Assembly (NCBI GenBank): GCA_947630195.1
Contig: CANRGQ010000016.1
Span: 1-22,224 of the forward strand
Direction: 5' to 3'
DNA from: an uncultured Bacilli bacterium
GTDB lineage: Bacteria > Bacillota_I > Bacilli_A > RF39 > UBA660
Length of the DNA: 22,224 nt
Shown: one piece after another, positions 15,735 to 22,061 of the stretch
Numbering within the stretch: position 1 is the first letter of the stretch
Layout: every line of letters starts with the position of its first letter
Position numbers and translations under genes: made by a program
The notes under the pieces: model-generated
Seen by the model: only the letters and a program-made list of their open reading frames with translations
Database searches by the model: none
What the model was told of the DNA's origin: nothing

Positions 15735-15753
15735 AATTAGGAGAGTGATAAAT

Positions 15754-16293
15754 TTGACTAATTTTAGAGAAATAGTAACTAAAGCGGTAATTGGGAAAGC
15801 GAAAAAAACTAGTGGTAATAAATTTATGATGGAAACAAGTGAAAAACCAAATACCATTTTAGGTTGTTGGATTATTAATCATGCTTTTAAAGGTTCCAAT
15901 AATATGGGTAGTGTTTTAGTAGATGGCGCTTTTGATGTCAACGTTTGGTATTCTTATGATAATGATACGAAAACATCGGTTAGTACGAAAAGATTTAACT
16001 ATACTGACAAAATGAATATTCCTTTAAAAAATGATATGGTTTTAAATGATAATTCAGAAATTATTGTAAGAAGCCTAAAACAACCAACAGTTACAAATGT
16101 CGAAATTAAAGATGGCCTAGTCGAACTTAATATTGAAAAAGAATTAGGAGTGGAAGTTGTCGGTAATACGATGGTTAAAGTTCCCGTTGAAGATGATGAA
16201 GATGACTATATCGAATTACTAGATGATGACTTAGAAAAAGAAATTGATGATGTCAACGAAAATTATTTAGAAACTGAAGAAGTTGAAAAATAA
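15754..16293 (+). CDS. cotE: Outer spore-coat morphogenetic protein CotE-like
   Basis: A 179-residue protein. The N-terminal stretches FREIVTKAVIGKAKK and ILGCWIINH, the central DVNVWYSYDNDTKT and the highly acidic tail (DDEDDYIELLDDDLEKE) line up along the whole length with CotE of B. subtilis (181 aa). CotE is the protein that guides assembly of the outer coat around the endospore. TTG at 15754 is chosen because AGGAGAG at 15739-15745 sits at proper distance; an in-frame GTG at 15745 overlaps that site. It stands between the ATPase island and rpsP. It implies that the organism sporulates or descends from a sporulating ancestor. Recognised by sequence memory, not by a search. Confidence 0.85.
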   Translation: MTNFREIVTKAVIGKAKKTSGNKFMMETSEKPNTILGCWIINHAFKGSNNMGSVLVDGAFDVNVWYSYDNDTKTSVSTKRFNYTDKMNIPLKNDMVLNDNSEIIVRSLKQPTVTNVEIKDGLVELNIEKELGVEVVGNTMVKVPVEDDEDDYIELLDDDLEKEIDDVNENYLETEEVEK

Positions 16294-16296
16294 CTT

Positions 16297-16318
16297 TGTC
16301 AACGAAAAAATGTTGACA
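16297..16318 (+). promoter_or_regulatory. Inverted repeat overlapping the rpsP -35
   Basis: TGTCAAC (16297-16303) and GTTGACA (16312-16318) are perfect 7-base inverted arms around an A-rich 8-base spacer. The right arm contains the TTGACA of the rpsP promoter. No T tract follows, so it looks more like an operator than a terminator of cotE. Confidence 0.45.
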
Positions 16319-16342
16319 TAAAATATAAGTAAATGTTATACT
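16313..16342 (+). promoter_or_regulatory. Promoter of rpsP-khpA
   Basis: TTGACA (16313-16318), 18-base spacer, TATACT (16337-16342) with extended TGT. It is followed by AAAGGAAGG before the rpsP start. Confidence 0.85.
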
Positions 16343-16370
16343 ATTGGTAGTAAGAAAGGAAGGACTTTAT

Positions 16371-16646
16371 ATGGCAGTTAAATTAAGACTTAAAAGAATG
16401 GGTTCAAAACAAAAACCATTTTATAGAATCGTTGCTGCTGATTCACGTTCACCAAGAGATGGTCGTTTTATTGAAACAGTAGGAACTTATAATCCAATTA
16501 AAGGTGCTTCAGTTGTTACAATTGATGAAGAAAAAGCATTAAATTGGTTAAAGAATGGAGCAGAGCCAACCACAACTGTACGTAATATTTTATCTAAACA
16601 AGGTATTATGGCTAAGTATGCTGCATCAAAAACTAAAAAGAAATAG
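16371..16646 (+). CDS. rpsP: 30S ribosomal protein S16
   Basis: 91 residues, beginning AVKLRLKRMGSKQKPFYRIV and continuing ADSRSPRDGRFIETVGTYNP, the standard S16 sequence. S16 is needed for 30S assembly. The start at 16371 is chosen over an upstream in-frame GTG at 16344 because the ribosome binding site AAAGGAAGG (16355-16363) lies between them and the protein family begins MAVK. It has its own strong promoter and is followed 10 bases later by khpA. Confidence 0.97.
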   Translation: MAVKLRLKRMGSKQKPFYRIVAADSRSPRDGRFIETVGTYNPIKGASVVTIDEEKALNWLKNGAEPTTTVRNILSKQGIMAKYAASKTKKK

Positions 16647-16656
16647 GTAGGCATTT

Positions 16657-16902
16657 ATGAGTGTTGTCGAATTTGCGGAATATTTAGTAAAAAGTATAAC
16701 TAAAGAGCCAGACCTTGTTAAAGTTTCTTTATTTGAAGCTGATGATGATATTACTATTTTAGAAATTTTAGTTCCGGAAAGTGATATGGGACGAGTAATT
16801 GGAAAAAATGGTAAAACATCAACTTCAATTCGTACTTTAATTCAAGCTTTTGCAGCAATTAATAAAATGCCCAAAGTAAAAATCAATATTGATTCATTTT
16901 AA
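16657..16902 (+). CDS. khpA: KH-domain RNA-binding protein KhpA
   Basis: An 81-residue single KH-domain protein; GRVIGKNGKTSTSIR carries the GxxG loop (GKNG) that contacts RNA. Length and position right after rpsP match KhpA (YlqC), an RNA chaperone that pairs with KhpB and influences cell elongation and division in streptococci. The ribosome binding site TAGGTAGG overlaps the rpsP stop. Usually rimM, trmD and rplS follow in Bacilli; here the operon ends with a terminator after khpA. Confidence 0.94.
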   Translation: MSVVEFAEYLVKSITKEPDLVKVSLFEADDDITILEILVPESDMGRVIGKNGKTSTSIRTLIQAFAAINKMPKVKINIDSF

Positions 16903-16926
16903 GAAATAGGGTTCTATTTCTTTTTT
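16901..16926 (+). terminator. Rho-independent terminator after khpA
   Basis: AAGAAATAG (16901-16909) pairs perfectly with CTATTTCTT (16914-16922) around GGTT, followed by a T run. It begins inside the stop codon. Confidence 0.88.
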
Positions 16927-16945
16927 GATATGGAGGTGGGTTTAG

Positions 16946-18571
16946 ATGGTCAAGATTACCAGTATCTGTGGGACTAATGAAGATGTTAATAATATTTTAG
17001 ATAAAATATATGAAATATACGAAAGAGAAATCCAAAATGATAGTGATAGACAAATTTATATTTATCAAGATTTTATTGATAATTCTTTAGTCATGCAAGA
17101 ATTAAATGATTTAGGTATCTATGTCATTTATGATTTAGCTAAAATAGACGATAATGATATTGTTATTTTAAGTTCCTATAATGGGGAAGAATTAGATTAT
17201 TTAAATGTTCATCATATTGAATATTATCCGGTAGTAAAAGATAATCATAATAAAAGTTATTTAGAAGATATTGAAAAAAGTATTGAAAAGGAAATTAAAG
17301 ATGCTTCTTTATTACTCGTTATTGGAGATGGTAAAGATACGCATGAATTAACCGAAAAATATCAAAGTATTATTCCCACTTATGAATTTAATGATTTAAG
17401 TAATTTTAATTCTTTCTTTTTAAAAAGTGATTATACTTCATTTGATAATATTGTCCTAACGGGTGGACCATCAACACCCCTTAAAGAAATATATAATTAT
17501 AAATACTTAACAATGTTTTTATTATTTTATAAAGATAGACTAAAAGAATTTAAAACTTATGAGCCTACCTTTAATCAAGAATTTAAATCTTTAGAAGACG
17601 CAGAAGAAGTAAATAAAATTGTCGATTATTTTATTGATTTAAATAAAGATGGTAAATACTTAAGAGGAACTCTTATATCTTTAGCATCCTTACTTGCTGG
17701 TTATGATAATTATTTAGATTTAGCCTTAACTTATGAAACTTTAGAAACCAGTATTTTAGTACATGATGATATCATTGATAATGCACGCACTAGGAGAGGT
17801 AAAGATACTATTCCAAGAAGAATATGTAAGGAATATAGACCATATTCCGATAATCCTATTTATTTTAATGATGTTTTAAAACTAGCTAACTCTCTAGCTA
17901 TTTGTGCCGGAGACTTATTCTTTTATGAGGCCCAAAACTATTTAGTTCAAAAGTATGGCACTCATCCTAATTTTCCTGAAATCTTAAAACTATATAATGA
18001 TATTGTTATTAAAACGATTAAGGGAGAAGTTATTGATGTAACTTTACCATTCTATGGTAAATATGATTTAAAAGAAATTAAAAATGAAGATATTATAAAT
18101 ATTTATCATTTAAAAACTAGTACTTATACTATTATTGGTCCTTTTGCTTTAGGATATTTACTTGGTGGTAAAAAAATAGATAAAAAGATGGAAGATATTT
18201 TAAATAAAATAGGACTTTCTTTTCAAATCAAAGATGATATCTTAGGTATTTTTGGAGATACTCAAACCATTGGTAAACCCAATACTTCGGATATATGCGA
18301 ATTTAAACAAACTTTACTTTACTCTTATGTCATAAATACCAGTTATAAAGAAGAATTTTTAAAGATTTATGGCAATAAAGAAGTTAGTAATAAAGATTTA
18401 CTTAATATAAGAGAAATCTTAAAAGAAAGTGGCGCTTTAGAATACACTTATAATTATTTAAATGATTTATATACGGATATCACCGAAGGCATTGATGCTC
18501 TAGATATTAAAGAAGATGGTAAAAATATCTTGAAAGGTTTAATAATCTATATTAATATAAGAAGTAATTAG
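16946..18571 (+). CDS. Degenerate IspH-like domain fused to a polyprenyl diphosphate synthase
   Basis: 541 residues in two parts. Residues about 215-541 are an all-trans polyprenyl diphosphate synthase: GKYLRG, first Asp-rich motif HDDIID (D274, D275, D278) with RTRRG, GEVIDV, KTSTY, and second motif QIKDDILGIFGD (D430, D431). The DDILG form resembles archaeal-type GGPP synthases more than the DDILD form. It should condense IPP with an allylic diphosphate to make a prenyl carrier or quinone tail; chain length cannot be read, but no aromatic residue sits 4-5 places before DDIID. Residues 1-205 resemble IspH (LytB): IYIYQDFIDN, an LNDLG-x-YVIYDL stretch, YYPVVKDNH, LLVIGDGK and LTGGPSTP sit where IspH has its corresponding segments, but the Fe-S cysteines and active-site histidines are gone. 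It is therefore probably a non-catalytic or regulatory domain. GGAGGTG at 16932-16938 supports the start. Operon with the next gene (8-base gap). Confidence 0.82.
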   Translation: MVKITSICGTNEDVNNILDKIYEIYEREIQNDSDRQIYIYQDFIDNSLVMQELNDLGIYVIYDLAKIDDNDIVILSSYNGEELDYLNVHHIEYYPVVKDNHNKSYLEDIEKSIEKEIKDASLLLVIGDGKDTHELTEKYQSIIPTYEFNDLSNFNSFFLKSDYTSFDNIVLTGGPSTPLKEIYNYKYLTMFLLFYKDRLKEFKTYEPTFNQEFKSLEDAEEVNKIVDYFIDLNKDGKYLRGTLISLASLLAGYDNYLDLALTYETLETSILVHDDIIDNARTRRGKDTIPRRICKEYRPYSDNPIYFNDVLKLANSLAICAGDLFFYEAQNYLVQKYGTHPNFPEILKLYNDIVIKTIKGEVIDVTLPFYGKYDLKEIKNEDIINIYHLKTSTYTIIGPFALGYLLGGKKIDKKMEDILNKIGLSFQIKDDILGIFGDTQTIGKPNTSDICEFKQTLLYSYVINTSYKEEFLKIYGNKEVSNKDLLNIREILKESGALEYTYNYLNDLYTDITEGIDALDIKEDGKNILKGLIIYINIRSN

Positions 18572-18579
18572 GAGTCATT

Positions 18580-19413
18580 ATGAAAAAGAAGAAAAGAAGA
18601 AGTAAAAAGAAGAATTATAATAAATTAAATAAAGTAATTGTTAATATCTTTACTTTGTTAATTATTGCTTTAATTATTATCTTACTAATTAGTATTATTG
18701 GTAAATTTAAAAATGAACGAAAAGATGTCGATAGTTATAGTAAAGATAATACCGTAAGTGAATATATGGTCTTAGATAATTCTCATATCTATTTATATAA
18801 TTTAGATAAATTAACTATTAAAGATAATGAAGAATATCTTGATTTAAGAGAATATCTTGCTAAATATGAAAGTGTTGATGATTTATTTACCTCTTTAGAA
18901 AACAATTTAAATGTTAAAACTACTTTAAAAGATGGAGGAACCATCATTTATAAAACGAAAGATAAAGATTTATTTAAAGATGATTTAACCATTATTAGAT
19001 GTCATACGGAAGAAGGTAATAGAGATATCTATTTTGGGAAAAATATGAATACGACTACGGCTTTTAAAAATGGGGCTTGTGGTAAAGATTTCTTTGAAGA
19101 TAAAAGTTTTACCAAAATATATACTTTAGATAATGTTAAAGATTTAGGAATAAGAGAAGTTGAAAATGTTATTGATAAAGAAGGCCATACCGAAAAAGTT
19201 AAAAAGCATTTTTATGAACTTACTATCAAAGATAAAGAAGAAGCCATTAAAATTGAAAGAGTTATGGATGATGAAAGCGTTAAAGCTTTAATTAAAGGTA
19301 AAAAATATACTTTTTATTTTAAAAATAAATATGGGGAATTAATACAAAATAATATAAATGATATCTTTAATAAATGTAGTTTAGAACAAATAGTCTTATA
19401 TGAAGAAAAGTAA
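18580..19413 (+). CDS. Membrane-anchored protein of unknown function
   Basis: 277 residues, family not recognised. It begins with a very basic stretch (KKKKRRSKKK), followed by one hydrophobic helix (about 19-40), so it is likely an N-in, C-out single-pass protein with an extracytoplasmic domain of about 235 residues. That domain is rich in Lys, Asp and Glu, with three cysteines (in IIRCHTEE, GACGK and NKCSLEQ), and looks folded with alternating short beta segments (IIYKTKDK, YTFYFKNKYG). No lipobox is present. It lies 8 bases after the polyprenyl synthase gene and is followed by a terminator, so the two are cotranscribed; a role at the envelope is a guess from context. Confidence 0.75.
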   Translation: MKKKKRRSKKKNYNKLNKVIVNIFTLLIIALIIILLISIIGKFKNERKDVDSYSKDNTVSEYMVLDNSHIYLYNLDKLTIKDNEEYLDLREYLAKYESVDDLFTSLENNLNVKTTLKDGGTIIYKTKDKDLFKDDLTIIRCHTEEGNRDIYFGKNMNTTTAFKNGACGKDFFEDKSFTKIYTLDNVKDLGIREVENVIDKEGHTEKVKKHFYELTIKDKEEAIKIERVMDDESVKALIKGKKYTFYFKNKYGELIQNNINDIFNKCSLEQIVLYEEK

Positions 19414-19429
19414 TATTTTCTTCTTTTTT
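19402..19429 (+). terminator. Rho-independent terminator
   Basis: GAAGAAAA (19402-19409) pairs perfectly with TTTTCTTC (19416-19423), loop of six, then a T run. It overlaps the last codons of the upstream gene. Confidence 0.85.
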
Positions 19430-19452
19430 GTCAAATAAAAGCATAAAAATAT

Positions 19453-19481
19453 TTAACAATTTAGAAGAATATTGTTATAAT
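19453..19481 (+). promoter_or_regulatory. Strong promoter for the LtaS-type gene
   Basis: TTAACA (19453-19458), 17-base spacer, TATAAT (19476-19481) with extended TGT. The predicted start point (about 19488) is only about 9 bases before the ATG at 19497. Confidence 0.8.
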
Positions 19482-19496
19482 AAAGATGTGATAAGT

Positions 19497-21449
19497 ATGA
19501 AAAAAATAAATTTAAGTTTAGTCTTTTTAGTCAGTTTTCTTTTTATGGAAATTGTTTATAAATTATTATTAGGTATAAATATATTTAAATTATCTTTCTT
19601 AAATATGTTTATCTTCCTAATTTCTTTGAGTTTTATTTTAGGAGTTCTATGTACTTTAAGTAGTAATAAAAAGGTTAATAAAATAGTTTTTATAGTTTTA
19701 TTAAGTCTTATTACGATTTGGTTTAGTGCCCAATATGTCGTTAAATCATACTTTGATTTTTATATTTCTTTATCTACTTTTGGGGTAGCTGATCAAGTAA
19801 CCGACTTTATGGGAAAAGCCGTTATTGAGACTTTAAGAAGAATACCGGGTATTATTTTATTCTTTGTTCCTTTAGTAGTTAGTTTAATTTTTAGTAAAAG
19901 AATCTGTTTTAAACAAAATAATATTAAACAAGTATTAGTCTTACTTGCTATTGGGGTTGGTTTTTATGGAGTTTATATAGCAAGTTTATTTATTGGAAAA
20001 GATGCTACATATTCACCTTATGTTTTAAATTATAAAGTCAATGATATTTCTTTAAGTATGGAAAACTTAGGAGTTTTAAATACGTTTGTCTTAGATACTA
20101 AAAGAGCTATCTTTGGTTTTGAAGAAAAATTAGTGCATGTTGATAATCCTTTATCTAATGATAAGGATAAAGACCAAGATACCCCAAAAGTCTATGATTA
20201 TAATAATTTAGATATTGATTTTGATAGTTTAATTGCAAATGAATCTAATAGTGCCATTAAAAGTATGCATGAATATTTTAAAAATGATCCTGGTACTTTA
20301 CAAAACGATTATACAGGCTTCTTTAAAGATAAAAATTTAATTTTGTTTATGGCGGAATCCTTTAATGAAGTGGCGGTTAAAAAAGAAATAACGCCAACAT
20401 TATATAAACTTTCTCATAGTGGTTTTGTTTTTGAAGATTTTTATACGCCAACTATTTATAGTACCATTGGAGGAGAATTTCAAGAACTAACTGGTCTTTA
20501 TGCTTCAGGCACGGATATTTTAGGAAGATTTAGAACGGGTAATGTAGCATTTCCTCAAGGAGTGGCAACTAAATTTAAAGAAGCCGGTTATAATACTTAT
20601 GCATACCATAACAATAGTGCCTCCTTCCAAAGTCGAAATAAATATTTACCAAGTTTAGGTTTTGATAATTTTAAAGCTTGTAATACGGGCTTAGAAAAAG
20701 TTATTAATTGTAATTTATGGCCAAGAAGTGATTTAGAGATGATTAATGCTACCGTGGATGAATATGCAACGGAAGGTAATAAATTTATGGTTTTCTATGC
20801 TTCTAACTCCGGGCATTCTAGTTATGACGGCTTTAATTCTAACCAAATGGCTAAGAAAAACAAAGAAGAGTATTTAGCATCTGGTCTTAATTATTCCGAA
20901 AGAGCCGCTACATATCTAGCGGCCCAAATGGAACTTGATAAAGCCTTAGATTCTTTAATTAAAAAATTAGATGAAAAAGGAATCCTTGATAATACGGTTA
21001 TTGCTCTAGTGGGAGATCATTACCCATATGATTTAAATCCATCAGAAGTATATGAAATGGCAGATTACCAAAAAGATGATGTTGTCGAAATTAACCATAG
21101 TAAATTTATATTCTGGAATAATAAAATGGATACGGTAAATATTAGTAAAGTAGGAAGTCAATTAGATGTTATTCCAACTATTTATAACGCTTTTGGTATT
21201 AATTACGATTCTAGATTATTTATTGGTAAAGATATTTTAAGTACGGAAGGTGGACTTGCCATGTTTGCTAATAAATCTTGGGTATCTGATAAAGGTACAT
21301 ATTTTTCTTCAAGTGGTAAGTTTGTTCCTAAGGATGGTATCGAAGTAGATGACAATTACGTTAAAACAATGAACCAAATTGTTTTAAATAAAATAAATAT
21401 GAGTACTAAAATAATTATGAATAATTACTATAGTAAAGTATTTAAATAA
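19497..21449 (+). CDS. ltaS: LtaS-type phosphoglycerol transferase (sulfatase fold)
   Basis: 650 residues, the usual size of lipoteichoic acid synthases. Five N-terminal transmembrane helices (within about 1-170) anchor an extracellular sulfatase-fold domain. Key residues: metal ligand E287 (AESF), the nucleophile threonine T323 (STIGGEF), HNNSASF, NSGHSSY, and D507-H508 (VGDHYPYD). Such enzymes move glycerol-phosphate from phosphatidylglycerol onto a growing chain. Whether this one makes lipoteichoic acid or modifies another glycan cannot be told; lack of the surrounding LTA genes leaves the symbol tentative. The frame stays open to a TTG at 19428, but that extension lies in the preceding terminator and over the promoter, so ATG 19497 is the start. 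No good ribosome binding site is visible (GTGATAAG only). Confidence 0.88.
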   Translation: MKKINLSLVFLVSFLFMEIVYKLLLGINIFKLSFLNMFIFLISLSFILGVLCTLSSNKKVNKIVFIVLLSLITIWFSAQYVVKSYFDFYISLSTFGVADQVTDFMGKAVIETLRRIPGIILFFVPLVVSLIFSKRICFKQNNIKQVLVLLAIGVGFYGVYIASLFIGKDATYSPYVLNYKVNDISLSMENLGVLNTFVLDTKRAIFGFEEKLVHVDNPLSNDKDKDQDTPKVYDYNNLDIDFDSLIANESNSAIKSMHEYFKNDPGTLQNDYTGFFKDKNLILFMAESFNEVAVKKEITPTLYKLSHSGFVFEDFYTPTIYSTIGGEFQELTGLYASGTDILGRFRTGNVAFPQGVATKFKEAGYNTYAYHNNSASFQSRNKYLPSLGFDNFKACNTGLEKVINCNLWPRSDLEMINATVDEYATEGNKFMVFYASNSGHSSYDGFNSNQMAKKNKEEYLASGLNYSERAATYLAAQMELDKALDSLIKKLDEKGILDNTVIALVGDHYPYDLNPSEVYEMADYQKDDVVEINHSKFIFWNNKMDTVNISKVGSQLDVIPTIYNAFGINYDSRLFIGKDILSTEGGLAMFANKSWVSDKGTYFSSSGKFVPKDGIEVDDNYVKTMNQIVLNKINMSTKIIMNNYYSKVFK

Positions 21450-21456
21450 TAAAGTT

Positions 21457-21480
21457 AAAGGTGAGTCTTCTCATCTTTTG
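21457..21480 (+). terminator. Terminator after the LtaS-type gene
   Basis: AAAGGTGAG (21457-21465) pairs with CTCATCTTT (21470-21478), one G-U pair, loop TCTT, short T run. Confidence 0.65.
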
Positions 21481-21574
21481 TATTGTCTAAATCACATATT
21501 ACTTATATGATACAAAGAATATTCCTTTTTAAATTGTTTTGATGTATAATCTTATTTAGAAAGAGGAGATTAGT

Positions 21575-21616
21575 TTGAAAAAAGCAATAAAAAAAGGAAA
21601 CATTGTTCCTTTCTAG
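21575..21616 (+). CDS. Possible 13-codon mini-ORF
   Basis: TTG at 21575 opens MKKAIKKGNIVPF and then stops at TAG. It is worth listing only because the start signals are good: TATAAT at 21545-21550 and AGAGGAG at 21562-21568, six bases before the TTG. The region resembles the start of the 57-aa gene at 21802, so it may be a truncated duplicate. It also lies opposite the terminator of the minus-strand RNA. It may not be translated. Confidence 0.25.
   Translation: MKKAIKKGNIVPF
21589..21612 (-). terminator. Terminator of the minus-strand small RNA
   Basis: On the minus strand AAAGGAA, a 6-base loop and TTCCTTT form a perfect 7-bp stem that runs directly into a T tract (plus-strand A run 21589-21595). 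Confidence 0.75.
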
Positions 21617-21689
21617 TTGAGTCGGTGCTAAGAATTAAATTCAACATCGAACACCAACTATAGACCTGTCAAAGCATATTGCTTTCGGT
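21589..21689 (-). ncRNA. Structured small RNA of unknown class, about 100 nt
   Basis: Read on the minus strand there is a full transcription unit with no open frame: a consensus promoter, a start near 21689, and a terminator at 21612-21589. Predicted structure: a 5' hairpin (AAAGCA/TGCTTT, plus positions 671-685 of the 21 kb block); a long nested stem pairing 614-618 with 656-660 and 624-629 with 650-655, containing a small GAAT/ATTC hairpin (632-642) and a 5-base bulge; then the terminator stem. I compared it by eye with SRP RNA, 6S RNA, tracrRNA and common riboswitches and recognise none. It stands alone: downstream on its strand is only the convergent LtaS-type gene. Confidence 0.6.
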
Positions 21690-21695
21690 ACAAAC

Positions 21696-21724
21696 AATAT
21701 ATCAAATAATATACTATTTGTCAA
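21696..21724 (-). promoter_or_regulatory. Promoter of the minus-strand small RNA
   Basis: Perfect TTGACA (plus 21719-21724), 17-base spacer, TATATT (plus 21696-21701). Confidence 0.75.
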
Positions 21725-21745
21725 TTATCTTTTGTTGAGTATACT
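21718..21745 (+). promoter_or_regulatory. Promoter for the 57-aa gene
   Basis: TTGTCA (21718-21723), 16-base spacer, TATACT (21740-21745), five of six matches in each box. Its -35 overlaps the -35 of the divergent small-RNA promoter. Another TATAAT at 21775-21780 lacks a -35. Confidence 0.5.
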
Positions 21746-21801
21746 TAATTAAATATGTCTTCCAAATTTTTAATTATAATAATGAAAGAGGTGAATTGAT
21801 T

Positions 21802-21975
21802 TTGAAAAAAGAAAAAGTAAAAAAACTACCAAAAAGCTTTTTTTCTCAACCTAGACCTACTATTAGTTTAAAAGAAGCTTTAAAAGATGTTACTCCCTTC
21901 GAGTGGAGTGAGGATGCTTTAAATGGAAAAAGTAAAGTTAAAATAGTATCAGCAAAAAGAAAAACTAATAAATAG
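21802..21975 (+). CDS. Small basic protein of unknown function
   Basis: 57 residues starting at TTG, with AGAGGTGA (21787-21794) eight bases upstream. The ends are lysine-rich (MKKEKVKKLPK; SAKRKTNK) and the middle has SQPRPTISLKEAL and TPFEWSEDAL, which look like a short helix-forming segment with one Trp. No transmembrane segment or known domain is recognised. It has a plausible promoter, a good ribosome binding site and its own terminator, so it is very likely expressed. It lies between the small RNA and the putative DGR template repeat; a connection to either is not shown. Confidence 0.65.
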   Translation: MKKEKVKKLPKSFFSQPRPTISLKEALKDVTPFEWSEDALNGKSKVKIVSAKRKTNK

Positions 21976-21980
21976 CAAGA

Positions 21981-22011
21981 AGATAGTTATATTTAGATAA
22001 TTATCTTTTTT
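21981..22011 (+). terminator. Terminator after the 57-aa gene
   Basis: AGATAGTTAT (21981-21990) pairs with ATAATTATCT (21997-22006), one G-U pair, 6-base loop, followed by a T run to 22011. Confidence 0.8.
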
Positions 22012-22061
22012 AAATCAATAGTTTTACGATATAATATAAATAGTAATCTTGATATAGATGT

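Noticed and set aside
16344..16370. GTG start for rpsP nine codons upstream
   Set aside because: The S16 family starts MAVK and a strong ribosome binding site lies within the extension.
19428..19496. N-terminal extension of the LtaS-type protein from a TTG
   Set aside because: The segment lies at the end of a terminator and spans a near-consensus promoter, and the membrane protein begins naturally at ATG 19497.
21619..21628. Ten bases (GAGTCGGTGC) identical to the tail of the S. pyogenes tracrRNA, suggesting a Cas9 guide RNA
   Set aside because: The match is on the plus strand, opposite the predicted RNA, is short, and has no anti-repeat, CRISPR array or cas gene nearby.
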